A DNA stretch of 64,000 nucleotides from Ectocarpus siliculosus (Eukaryota > Sar > Phaeophyceae > Ectocarpales > Ectocarpaceae): NCBI GenBank assembly GCA_000310025.1, contig FN649738.1, positions 329,386-393,385 on the forward strand, given 5' to 3'. Made by a program: the position numbers and the translations under genes. The notes under the pieces were generated by a model. The model was not told where the DNA came from, searched no databases, and worked only from the letters and a program-made list of their open reading frames with translations. Positions 35,801 to 46,452 of this stretch are shown here, in pieces (the first letter of the stretch is position 1; each line of letters begins with the position of its first letter).

Positions 35801-38800
35801 ACATGAATGGACACGGTGGGAAGGGTACGTTTCTCTACTCGTACGTGTTGTGTTGGATTGGTCGCGCTTTGTGGCGTCACGTCTCACCCTAGAGACTCAA
35901 TGTGGTCGAAGTTGTCCGCCAGAAGGTCGAGGCAAAGGCGAAACAACGAGGGGATGGTCCGCGATTTGCCACTTCTGCTCCCCTTCCCCGTGGGTTTCCA
36001 GTCCACCTGGACCAACGGGCCACGTGGAAGGTGTTTGCGAGGGAGGGGGGGGGGGGAGTGGTTGGTAAAATTGGGGGCACGTGGGGTGTGTTTGCGAGAG
36101 GGGGAGTTGGTTGGGGAAAAGTGTGGAGAGCGAGAGGTCGATGTCCAAACTAAGTCAATCATCCGACCGGCGAGAAATGGAAAAGTGGCACGCAGATACG
36201 TGATTGGTCAATCACGTGACTGCGTGCCACTTTTCCTTGTAAAGATGAAGAACAGTGAACTCATCACGTTCTTCACACTATTTGTTGGGCTTGATGCTTA
36301 TCAATAACGTTTCAATCCCGTGACCAGCGCAGGGACGTGCGCGTGGGAGACGCCAGCATCAACACACGTCAAACCCTGTGAGTGACCGAAAGCCGTCCTG
36401 TCGCTAACAACACGAAACAACTCATATTGCTGTGTACCTTGATCGGGGGAGGCGTCTCGTCCCCCTCGTCGTCGCTGTCGCCGTCCTCGTCCGAAGCTGG
36501 CTGGGCCTTGCCGTTGACCCGAATAGATTCTCGGAGAGCGGCCGCCGCCTCGCGGTTGTCCATCAGCTACAGCAGGCGGTATGCACACGATACGGACGTT
36601 ACGCGCCACATGATGTTGTTCGCGATGGGAAAAACACAGCAAGGTGTGTGGTCACCAACGAGAAATGCACGGGCAGGAGACGGCATCAAGATTTCGCACG
36701 CAGGGCAGCGACCACGAACAAGATTGTTTTTGGACCGAACGATTGACTTGGGCTTGAATGACGCAGGAACAAAGAACGTGGATTCACTTGGATAATGTGC
36801 CAGAAAATCAAAAGGCAGGGAATCCACATGTATCCCATCCCATATCCAAAATTTCGTTTCGGGGAGATTACTCGTATTGTAGAAAGACCGTAGAAGGCCA
36901 ATTCCTGCCTGAGCGGTAGAGTAACAAACACAGACAACTGACGAGTCGCTTGTGTCGAGGCTCCGGGACTAACACCCCCTACTAGTAAAGAGCAGGTTTA
37001 ATCGATTCAAGCGTTGGATTAAACAATAGTGCGAATAAGTTTGATCGCATGCCTCAGGGCCGGCGGTGTACGTGTACGCAGTAGTGTCTTGCACCACATA
37101 CGCGATCAGGGACGCCTCTCCACTACGCACTCGTGTGCCGCCATCATTCTGCCAAATGCTGCCGAACGTGTCATCCTCTCAATGTCACGAACCCGGCGCA
37201 GAAGCAAAACCAAGCGTCACACCCACCCAATAAACCAACAGCAGCAACAATAACGCTACGACCCTCACACGTCGTGCTTCGGCGAAGGGACCAGGCCACA
37301 GCTCCTTCGGAGCATCACCGCCCTCTCCGGCTGAAGCAGCATCAGAGGCAGCGCCCCGTCGCCGTCCGCTCCCACCGCTGCCGCTACCGGCACCTCTCGC
37401 TGCCGCCCCTGCTCTGGCAGTGCCAGGGGCAGGTGGCTTGTCGGGACGGGCGAAGTGGGCTCCACGGGCACGCGCTACCTGAGACACCACAGTAGCGGGA
37501 AAAAAGCGCAGGGTAACGATGAGGAAATGTCGGCGGCGGCAGCGATACTATATGGGGCATCGTTCCCCTCAAGGCTGCCGTGGGTGAAGGAAAAAAACAA
37601 CTGCGGCCGCCTGACCACCCCCAACCCTTAAGCTATGAACTTAAGAGGGATGGACACATCTTGCAGCTGGAGCCATGAATATAATATGCTAGAGTGGAGG
37701 TGAACGCAGGCAAGAGTAAAACAGTGTGAATTAATACTGGCGGCGGTATGAGTGTCGACGACTTCGCCACAGACCTGGGCAAACGCCTCCCTTCTGGAGT
37801 TCACCGTCCGCACGCCGTCAGCCGCTGCGTCCCCCCCGGTTCCCGCCCCCGCATTTTCCTCTTCCTCCTCCTCCTCCTCTTCCTCCTCCGCCATTCCAGC
37901 CACATCCGAAGAACCCACAACGGGTGTTACAGCGGTGCCGGAGGCGGCGGTGCTCCCGCTGACGGTTTCGTCTGCTGCTGCTGTGCGACGCTGAACCCCG
38001 TTGCTGCTGCTGGCGACCGCCGTGCCTTCTGGAGGAGGCGAGGGCGGGCTTTCCAGTGGAACGGGCGAGTGACCGGCGGAAGATGGGGAGTCCCTCGGGC
38101 CCTGCTTCCTTGACTGCATTGGTAGGGCCATGAAAGCGGGGGAGAGCGGGCAGAGACGGAGAAGGGGCGAGCGGGGGCATGCTTACTGATGCGTCGACGG
38201 AAAGGGCATTGGATCGGACGGCATGGGAGGATCTGCTCATCTCCCGTGTGGTTTGATTGCCTGAAGAACCAAGGATTCAGAGAAAAATTGGAGGATCTTC
38301 GGGCCTCAATGGCCTTAATTTCTTGAGGTTCCCCGTCCATATTTTTCAGGGTAACATTTCAGCCGCAGTGACAAGAAGCAGATCAGGTTTAACTGAAGTA
38401 TATACAAAACATCGATGTAGCTGGGGGCGAAGTGACGCCGGGCTCTTCAAAGGCAGTATCTAGTTCAGGCGGGTCTACGTTCGTGCACAAAAAACACAGG
38501 GCCGAAAGGTACAGCATATATGGACGATCCCGCAGAACTACGTACAGCCAGCTGCGTACGAGAACCAAAATGCAAATTGGCGGCCTGCTGGCGCCCTTTT
38601 CGCGCGCAATTGGCCATAATTGGAAGTATTTTATTTCTGCGGCCGAAGCTCGCAATGCCCGCCGCTGTAGATTCGCGTACACTCGATCCCCAAATCTTGC
38701 ACAGCGCCCAAACGCTTATCGCAGCACGATATATATCGTTCGAAATTGTTTTCATGATGGCACGGAGATGATATATGGTCTCGTTGAGAAAACATGCGAG

Positions 38801-39358
38801 GGGGATCACGTATTCGGGACACCGACGCCGAACAAGCCGTGTCGCGAGGGATGACGACATGCATTGGTCTTCCCGTAGAGCTCCCTATTTACTGCCAACA
38901 CGGCAGTTTACATCAAGGGGCAATGTAGCTGAATACAACCAAAGATAGTCACGCACACCCACGCGGCGGTGGTTCAAAATCGAGAGGCACAACGCGGGGT
39001 TTTACGCATACAACCAGCGCTCGGGACACAAACTTACAGCCAGGCTCGGTTTGAAAGCCCAGCGGGGGCGCCAGCTTCAGATACTTCCACTTCGCGCTGC
39101 AGCTCGCATCGCCAACACAGTTCTAAGCACACACCATCATGATCATGGTGCCTTGCTTACCTTCGCTTCCTTGGTGCTGGCCTCTCGACCGGCCCTCCTG
39201 CTTCGCGGGCCGCCGTCAGCGGGGAGAGAAGAGACACCGCCGTCGCTCCCATTCAAACAACGCGGGCTCCTTCTGAGGGGGGCAGCAGCAGCTGGTGACG
39301 AACCTTCATCGCCGCCGGTGCGTCCCTTGCCCATGGAGATCCGCGACGAACGAGGCAT
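29877..39358 (-). CDS. RAD7-like leucine-rich-repeat protein (nucleotide excision repair), at least 13 exons
   Basis: In yeast, Rad7 works with Rad16 in damage recognition on non-transcribed DNA in the nucleus; plants have RAD7-like LRR proteins. Exons (minus): 39358-39161, 38113-37775, 37478-37269, 36566-36438, 36006-35888, 35223-35153, 34765-34549, 33922-33759, 32979-32866, 32488-32330, 31649-31320, 30932-30855, 30077-29877; about 775 residues. Markers in order are RREAFAQVARARGAHFAR, WPGPFAEARRLMDNRE, a short acidic linker, IPSLFRLCLDLLADN, SPEVRNHLAAVMC, VTEIILPDCSRI, CGRCVGD, then AMN1-like LRRs ending VDSCDGLRSLCLWGC and FLRGH. All junctions are GT-AG and phases close, except 35153 to 34765, where a small exon is probably missed. 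The 31649-31320 exon adds a Gly-Lys repeat insert between LRRs. The N-terminal exons are Ser/Pro/Glu-rich and less certain, as is the start codon. Confidence 0.88.
31239..31262. repeat. GAT microsatellite in an intron
   Basis: Eight consecutive GAT units, just past the Gly-Lys-rich exon of the RAD7-like gene on its coding strand, in the intron between 31319 and 30933. Confidence 0.9.
31488..31530. repeat. CCCCTT hexanucleotide repeat inside a coding exon
   Basis: About seven hexamer units lie in frame within the RAD7-like exon 31649-31320, where they encode alternating Gly and Lys on the minus strand. Variable length between strains would be expected. Confidence 0.85.
36179..36236. repeat. 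58-bp near-perfect palindrome in an intron
   Basis: Outer arms of 17 bp (GGAAAAGTGGCACGCAG) and inner arms of 8 bp (CGTGATTG) are all perfectly paired, with one 3-base mismatch pair (ATA against TGA) between them and a 2-base centre. It lies in the RAD7-like intron between exons 36566-36438 and 36006-35888. Confidence 0.92.
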
Positions 39359-41702
39359 GTTGAGTTGGGTCACAGATTTTTCCGAACACTCGGGAGGAGG
39401 CTTTGGCAGAGCAGGGAAAGAGAGGTGGGTGCCTGTGGGTGATGTTGACATGGCCACATGGCCGCGGAGCTGCGATAGCCAAAGCGGCGGGACTGGGCGA
39501 GACTGTCATGAAGCTGGAGTTATGCCTTCCCATCTGTTGTGCCCCGCGTGTGGGACGACTTGGGGACGACCGGACGGGACGACAAGGGACGAACAGACAC
39601 CACACCGCCGACGAGCAGGCACAACATGACCACAGGATACATACAAGGTCTGGAGAGCGCCACAGACGGTGAGAATTTGGTGGGCATACGCCCTTGATCA
39701 GGGGTGAAGCTGCCAACCGAAGGATAGGTTGTGAGAGAGGATAGACTACTCGTCTAAGGTGTGTCTCCTAACAAAAAGTTGTTTTGTATGTTGAAGTATG
39801 CATTGTAGCGGGGTGAGAGCAGCTGCTGGTGCTGTGTTTCTGGATCTATACATGGAACGAAGACAGGACGCCGCGATTGTTCGTACCAGGTACTGTACAG
39901 CAGTAGCATACCGTACAAGGAATCGGGTGAACAAAAAGAGCTTTGATGCTGGCTCTTTTCCCATACTTTAGTCCTGTACGAGAAAGAAAACAACCTTCCC
40001 TCCAGGGTACCAAAGTTTGTATTCTACTTCAAGGTCCCTGGAACGGTACCAAAGTTGGAAACATGCACAAGCACAAGGCGCTACACGCTACACGCGAATG
40101 GCACAATGCATCTCTCTACATATCCTTTCACAGAGACACACATCAATAGCTCCACATACACAAAGCGGAGGGAAGCAAAGAGGGGCATTTCAAGCGCAAC
40201 CAGGCCAGGATATGGTGGTACAGTATAGACTATGCTGCGTATTTTCTCCAAATTTGAAGATTGTACACTCCCAAGATCCAGCAGTCATCGACTCAGCAGC
40301 TGAGCATACTCCACAGCAGCAGCAGTATAGATGAGTCCACAGCAACACATACACTATCATCTAGCCCCACAAATACCCTCGCCCGAACCTAGGGAGCCAC
40401 TGATGCAAAGGTAGGTGTGTGCTGGTGCTTGTGTGCTTGTGGGAATTTTGGGAAACCACAGGAGCTGTGATGAGCCGGCGGGGCTCACATTGGGGAGCGC
40501 AGTTGCCTTCTGGTGACGCGCCGCAAGAGTATTCTCTGCTTGTACTTGAGAGAGCGCGTGTTTGACTTCGATGTGCCCCCGCCCCCCAAAAAACACCCTC
40601 CTCTCCCCAACGCTTGAAATGCGATACACAGCACTTCGTACAGGGCTGCCGGGCAGTATGTGTACTTCCTGTCGCTGTTCTGGTGCGAGTTCGTGTGCTG
40701 GGGTTGAGGGGGCAACACAGACACGCACACGCATGCATGCACGCACACTCAACAGCAGTGGGAGCGCGGTGATCAGGGCGCAGCTGTCACGCAGCGCACC
40801 AAAAAAAACAGCAGTACCACCTACCTGCGAACAAGGGGAAGTTCGTTGGGTGACTGTCGTCCCACAGCCAATCACATGAAGCCGCCTTAAATCGGAAAAT
40901 ATTCGCCTGCAGGAAGTTTCCAGGAAACTTTCTTATCTCAAAATCTGTTTCCTTATCTCAGCAAATTTGGAACCCCACTCTGAAACTGTGTATTACGAAA
41001 AAAAAATGAAAATAAACAGCTATTGACTATCACCATACCACATGAAAGATTCCGCGAGCGTGAGGGAGAAACTTATCTCGGGCCCTGAGAAGGCTCCATT
41101 TCGGCGCTCTCGGCCGCTCACAGAGCCACATTTCCATCTCTCAGGGATCTTCCGGGCGCTTCTTGGTCATTCCGCTCCCTCTCTACGTATGTGTATGTAC
41201 TCTATGCATTGTTTTTACTTCTCGCTCTGCGTCTGCCTCACTTGCTCGCGTCTGGCTCGGTCGCTCGCGGTTCCGGTCGTCACTCTGCTCCCCATCCACG
41301 ACGCGTCGCATTCTGTGCAGCCCCCCCCCCCCCTCTCTCTCTGCTCTCACACACCACCAGTCTGTCTCTTGGTGCTCCCATGTCGGGTTATCGGTGCGTT
41401 GTAAAAAATCCGTGTTCTTCGCTTTGTTGTCATGCTTCTCCGCTCTCCCTTCATTCTCTCGCTGCGGCCGCTCATCTCATCGCAGTTGTGTGGCTAACGT
41501 ACGTACGTTTGGCACACCACAGCAGTGCAACCATATTTATTTCAGCTCCGCGCTCCGCATGACATTTGAAACTCTGTATGCCGCGCTACAGCTTGCTGCT
41601 GCAACGCATACATACGGATATGTACTCAGTCAGTTGATGATTCACGATGAATCACGCGAGCAGACGCCGGGCGCACTTCTTGCGATGAGGTCGAGGTCTA
41701 TT
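39359..41702. other. No gene recognised
   Basis: Upstream of the RAD7-like gene on its coding strand, so its promoter is probably in the first kilobase, but I see no clear element. A C-run and CT-rich stretch lies near 41321-41345. Open frames up to 205 codons around 41163-41780 overlap in several frames, are Ser/Leu/Cys-rich low complexity and have no recognised domain. Confidence 0.4.
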
Positions 41703-41726
41703 GAGCGGGGCGGCGAAAGCCGCCAG
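41703..41726. repeat. GNRA-type hairpin repeat, copy 1
   Basis: GAGCGGGGCGGCGAAAGCCGCCAG contains perfect six-bp arms GGCGGC and GCCGCC around GAAA. An identical sequence recurs at 41947. As RNA it would form a stable tetraloop hairpin. Confidence 0.8.
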
Positions 41727-41946
41727 CTCTACCACACTCACTCACTCTCTGTTCACCAATGCCTATATATGTCAGTTTAATGTTTTGTCAGATACTCCGC
41801 CTATATGTATACTCTGTATGGCATGGATCGAGTACGCCTTGTTCTGCACCGATCCACCTTTATTCTTATTTTCAAAACTACATTTTTACTGGCACGAATG
41901 AATCTTGAGTACCGCTTATCATCGCGTATCTTGGAATCGATCCATC

Positions 41947-41970
41947 GAGCGGGGCGGCGAAAGCCGCCAG
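41947..41970. repeat. GNRA-type hairpin repeat, copy 2
   Basis: The same 24 bases as at 41703, 244 bp away and in the same orientation. The surrounding sequence is only weakly similar (a GATC/GAGGTC-like stretch before it). Confidence 0.8.
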
Positions 41971-42309
41971 ACCATTTCTAAGTCTTCAAGCCCTCTCACT
42001 TATCATTGTCACTGATCGTTGGAATATGCTGAAAATAGAGTAGTTTGGGCAGCTTGACGACTGATCTGTTCAAGGTCTACAAGTCTAACCTGCCCTACCG
42101 GCCGCACCGCGGCCACACATCAACCCTTCTATGACCCTGTCTTTGCCCACCATCCTGTCGCGGGCTGCCCTCATGACCTATAGGTGGAGATAGCTGTTGC
42201 GTCTACAGAAGTGCACTGTCTCATTTGGCTGCAGTTCTGTCTCTTTTCCCTCACTCTCTCTCCCTTCTTTAAAGCTAGACCCAAAGGGGTTAAGAATCTG
42301 TGTTTCTAA

Positions 42310-42490
42310 CCTAACTGAGACTGACGCATTTTCATTGGTCAACCGGTTGGCGTGGTCGGTGCTAATAAACACACACATCCATGACGCCCCCTCAGCTCCC
42401 TGATCATGGCCTTCTGTTTTCAACCGCACAAAAGACTGGCTGCTTTTCATCCGTCGTCGTTTATCGCGGTCGATGCTAGTAAGAACAGTC
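42310..42490 (+). repeat. Dispersed repeat (CCGCACTGAG family), two diverged units
   Basis: Two units in a row, ending near 42383 and 42490, share the pattern AACCxxACTGAGACTG, a TTGGTCAACCGGTT-like block, GCGGTCGATGCTAGTAA and a short CA-rich end. Other copies lie at 43845-43960 and 63803-63915. Each unit is about 75-115 bp. No open frame of note. Confidence 0.7.
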
Positions 42491-43844
42491 ATACATTTGC
42501 GTTGGCTGGTCGTTAGCGGTGGAGGCTGTTCGGGTGTTCATTCCCCTTCTGTTTCGAGGCGGCCGTTCGATTTTGAGAGTCTTGCATGTTCTTGGAAGCA
42601 GCTGTAAAACATTCTTTCCAGCACAGCAGTTGCGGGTACAAGATCGAAGAACACCTTGCTTGGTCACAGGTCACAGGTACCCATATAGACTGCAGTTTCG
42701 ACGCACGTCTGTACACTCCGTGGTTGCGCTTGCGGCACGCTGGAGGAATAACAACACCCCCGCAGAAAAGTTTGAACCGCTGAGTAAAGTGGGTAGGCCA
42801 TTCAAGTACGACTGCTGTAGCAATCTAACAGGTGGGACGCCGTTGTGGCTCGAATCGCTTCTGTCGGTCCCATTGGCCCTTTCTTCAACTCAGAACAACA
42901 CCCGCCGCCTGCTTTTTTTTTTTTTTCTACTGCCATCGACTCCCACGTTTGTGCCGCTATGCTGCTGCTGCTGCTGTTTTTTGCTGCGGCTCGGGTGTTG
43001 GCTGCTCATGTTGCATTATTTCACCTTCTCGCTGGCTCTCACCCTTCGTGAGGCACAGGCATACACACGCTGTGGTACATAGCTAACAAGCACCCACGAC
43101 CCGCAGCACAGCTGCACGGAGTCAGAACGTTGGACCGAACATAGAACGACGTTTTATAAACGTAGAACAAATAGTGACGACAAGTAGGTCTGCACCTAGT
43201 TCGCTGCCGACGTGAGTTCGTTTGTTTTCGAACTCTCCGGTCATCACCTGTTTGTTTGATTTGCTACCCCCCCGTCATGGGTGCAATACGTACATGTATG
43301 TATATATACTGCGTGATGGTTTGGCTGCGTGTGCGTACGTGTATCAGTCTTCCGTTGAAAGTTTGAAAAACACACTGCACACGCACGCTCCTGTCTGGCA
43401 CGCAATTTTGCTTCTACTCTTTTGGGTGGGCTCTTCTTCTCTCCGGAATGTGCGACACTTCCACACCAGATAACGCTACGGTCACTTCCCTACATACTGT
43501 TTGCATGCTAAACGCGCGAATACAACGCTTCTCCGCGCGCCTGTGGCGAGGGTGTTTGCGTTTTCTGGGCGACAAAACGGCTCTGATGAATTTCAAGTTG
43601 TTTGGCGGCCTGGAATCCGCGGCGGTGGGAGACGAAGCATCCGAAAAAGGCAAAACAAAATGTTGCGGAGTGTGTAAGGAACGAAGAGTGCTTTCTCTCC
43701 TACAAAATATTTGCGTCGCTGTTTGCATGTTCTTGCATCACCCCCTGCCCCGGTGCTCTCTTTACCCCACTCCGGAGGGAAGCCTTGTAGTCAACACACT
43801 ACGGGTCGATGCTACTAGTATCGTAGAGGGGCACCAGATAATGG
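42491..43844. other. No gene recognised
   Basis: T-runs near 42915 and CTG-rich stretches near 42960. Plus-strand frames up to 187 codons are Cys/Phe/Leu low complexity and overlap in several frames. A frame from 43448 to 43879 (143 codons) runs into the dispersed repeat, so at least its end is not genic. Confidence 0.4.
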
Positions 43845-43960
43845 CCTTTAGAGCCGCTTTCAGTTTTCAGCCGCACTGAAGTGACTTATTTTCGTTGGTC
43901 AGCCGGTTATCGCGGTCCGTGCTGATATTGAAAAACACGCACACAAGTGCACTTTTTTCC
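43845..43960 (+). repeat. Dispersed repeat (CCGCACTGAG family), third unit
   Basis: Shares AATGGCCTTTAGA, GTTTTCAGCCGCACTGAAG, TTGGTCAGCCGGTTA and GCGGTCCGTGCT with 63803-63915, and ends in CA-rich sequence. Diverged by roughly 15-20 percent by eye. Confidence 0.7.
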
Positions 43961-44425
43961 TGCTCTCGCTACATCGAAGGAGGGCAAGGAGGAGTGAGGT
44001 TTGGCTTCCCTCTTCACCATCAGGTTGTACGAGTAGGGCTTCACCAACATCTGTACCTCCCAAGATGCATCGGGTGCATGAGTGTCTTCCTTTCGCTGTC
44101 CAGGAGTGCTGTTGGGTTGCTCGAAATTGTTTGATCCGTGTATCGCCAGTGCCACAGCTGTGAGGTGTCCGTACCATATTCATATGAAGGGCTTACGCGA
44201 CATTTCGGGCTGTGCAGTATGTGTGCTAAGGCGGGTATTGCAATAACGGAACATGACTGTCCCGCCTACAGCAACATCTCTGTGCTCAACAACATTGAAA
44301 ACACGCGTATCGTGACAAATTCTGCCCACGACGCCAACGCCATATCTTAACCAGTTTATGGTTCATGTGGTGCTCTGTTGGCCCCGCGAAGCGCATGCCT
44401 TGTACTCTGAAATCAAACAGTTCGT

Positions 44426-44504
44426 CAATAGTGCCGGTCTGGCGCTATTGAAGGATTTTCAGGCCCGGCACTAGCACTATTCAGGCACTCTTCGCAATAG
44501 TGCT
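44426..44504. repeat. Cluster of CAATAGTGC inverted repeats
   Basis: Four copies of a CAATAGTGCC-like motif in alternating orientation make two small hairpins: 44426-44450 (10-bp arms with one mismatch, 5-base loop) and 44473-44504 (9-bp arms). No gene is recognised around it (43961-45551). Confidence 0.6.
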
Positions 44505-45605
44505 GGTGTCTGGTATATTGCCGCTGGATTTCCTGCGCACACCCCGGCTATATCTACATCTGAAGAACATAATACTTTCAGTTTCTTTGGCGCTTGCCTT
44601 GCCGCCGCCACGATGAGTATACCTACCGTATTCCTGATGTAGGCCGGAACGAGGACGGACGCAACTGTGCCCTGTTTGTCTGGCACTACTGAAGGTATAG
44701 CGCCATCAGCGACAATAGCACACACCTGTCAGTCCGTCGTCCCTTAATGACAGTGGTAATTTTTCGAGATATTGTGCGATTCGCGCCGCCGCCGAACGAA
44801 GATAATCGATTGTCTCCTTGTTGATCTCTGCTCAGCAACCTGTTGCGGCCAACCATCTAGAATTGAAGCGCCGGAAGAGGTGGCCAAAAAGCATAGATGG
44901 GTTGACTACGATAGACCGTGGGGGGGGAGATTTTGAGAGGGAGGGGTTGACGCCGATATGTCAAAAAGCGAGAATCGTTATATTTCCGAGAGGAGATCAA
45001 CGCATACATTTGCATGCATGAACATACGGGCGATAACAACGTGAGAGAGCAGGGAAAACACATATATGTGTGTTGAGGTAGACTGCATGACATGTTGTTT
45101 CAGAAAAGCGCGAACCTCTGCTCTGTGTACATAACAACTCACGGATTTTATACTGCACAACACTTGCCGGCTGTTCTCGCGTGAAATCGCTCATTTTCGA
45201 GATCGGTTGGAAACCACCGCTTTATGACGCACAGTCTTTTCTTCTATAACCTTGCGTTTTTTACGGAGGAAACGTTTTGAAGGTTTCAAGGAACGAAACC
45301 TCATCACCCCTGGCATGTTGTACGTCAACCGGTCCGTCTAGGCAGAACAAGTGGTGGCGCGAAAGGGCAGAGCACAGAAGACGGCAATCCTTTGCAAGTT
45401 GGGCACTTCCAGCAGTTGTTGAATCTGCTGCTGTAGCTGGATTATGTGCGGATCGCTGCTGCTTAAGCCCGTGACGATGCGTTCATACTTGGATCTCCGC
45501 AGAGTTGTCCGCCGTCGAAAACCAAGAATTTCCCCTCCTACCGCCAATCGCAGTTGATCACCCAGACTCAAGATGTTAGTTGGTCACCAGACTCAACATG
45601 TTCCG

Positions 45606-45669
45606 TTGGTGCACAAAAGTGCAGCTCGAGGTTTGTTTAAAAACCTCGAGCTGCACTTTTGTGCACCAA
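45606..45669. repeat. Perfect 64-bp palindrome
   Basis: Arms of 29 bp beginning TTGGTGCACAAAAGTGCAGC are perfectly complementary around a 6-base centre (GTTTAA). Directly before it lies a 27-bp tandem duplication (45550-45604) sharing CAGACTCAA(C/G)ATGTT. No target duplication or element ends are seen. It could be a hairpin RNA gene or an inverted duplication formed by DNA breakage. Confidence 0.95.
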
Positions 45670-46452
45670 GGTGACTATCTTGCGATAGGACCGGATGTAT
45701 TTTGCCGTGATAATCGGACTGCTGTTAGTGTGGATACCTTCCCATGCGTTTCGGTTCACCGGGTACCAAGCGAATGCGCCCCAGTAAACATGCGTCCCGA
45801 TGTTTAGTACCATCCTGTCACCTTGTTGTTCGCAGGGTTCAGCAATTCTCTTTCGCTCTTCAACGCTTCAGTCGAAGACTCTGAGCTGGCTGCACAGCCA
45901 CGAATACACGCTTCCTCAATAGCACCAAGCCGGGGTTGGTGCCCACGAACCTACTCGCCAAAGGATGCCCCCAAAGGATTCCGACATTACGTTCAGAACA
46001 CTTGGCGACGAACTGGTACAGTAGCGACCGATATTCGTAGACTTCCCTGACGAACGACAGGCATTTTTCCTCGCGCGGCAATATCAAGCAAGCAGTCGCA
46101 GTTACAGTAAGAGCAGCGGCCTGAGCCTAAGCCTGAGCCTCAGCTCTTTGGGCTTCCGAAAATTATTTTGGCCGTGGTTGAGAGCCCTCACGAATCTGCC
46201 CCCCACTCGACCGCGCTCCTCGTTTCTTAGGGTACATTCTTGTGAGACGCCAGTGGAAAGGAGTTCCCAATCACGTTTTCCATGTCCGCGGTTGCTTTGG
46301 GAAAGCGGTGGAGCGATGAGCATGTGTAAGACCTTACGCTACGCGGATTGCAGGTCGCCGTCGTTTCCGGCTTCGTGAAGGACTGTCGGGCCGTACAACG
46401 ATCTTGCCTTGGCCTGTGCAACGCGTGTCGAGAAGGGGTTCCAGTGGAACGC
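45670..46452. other. Upstream region of the plus-strand FNIP gene
   Basis: Open frames are short. From about 46318 the sequence matches the N-terminal coding part of the minus-strand FNIP gene (59340-59416 region) but has an in-frame stop at the place corresponding to residue 16-17 of that gene. So this copy either lost its start or uses an intron ending at the CAG at 46350. Confidence 0.5.

Noticed and set aside
41163-41780. 205-codon plus-strand gene
   Set aside because: Low-complexity Ser/Cys/Leu sequence, with a second plus-strand frame open over the same stretch.
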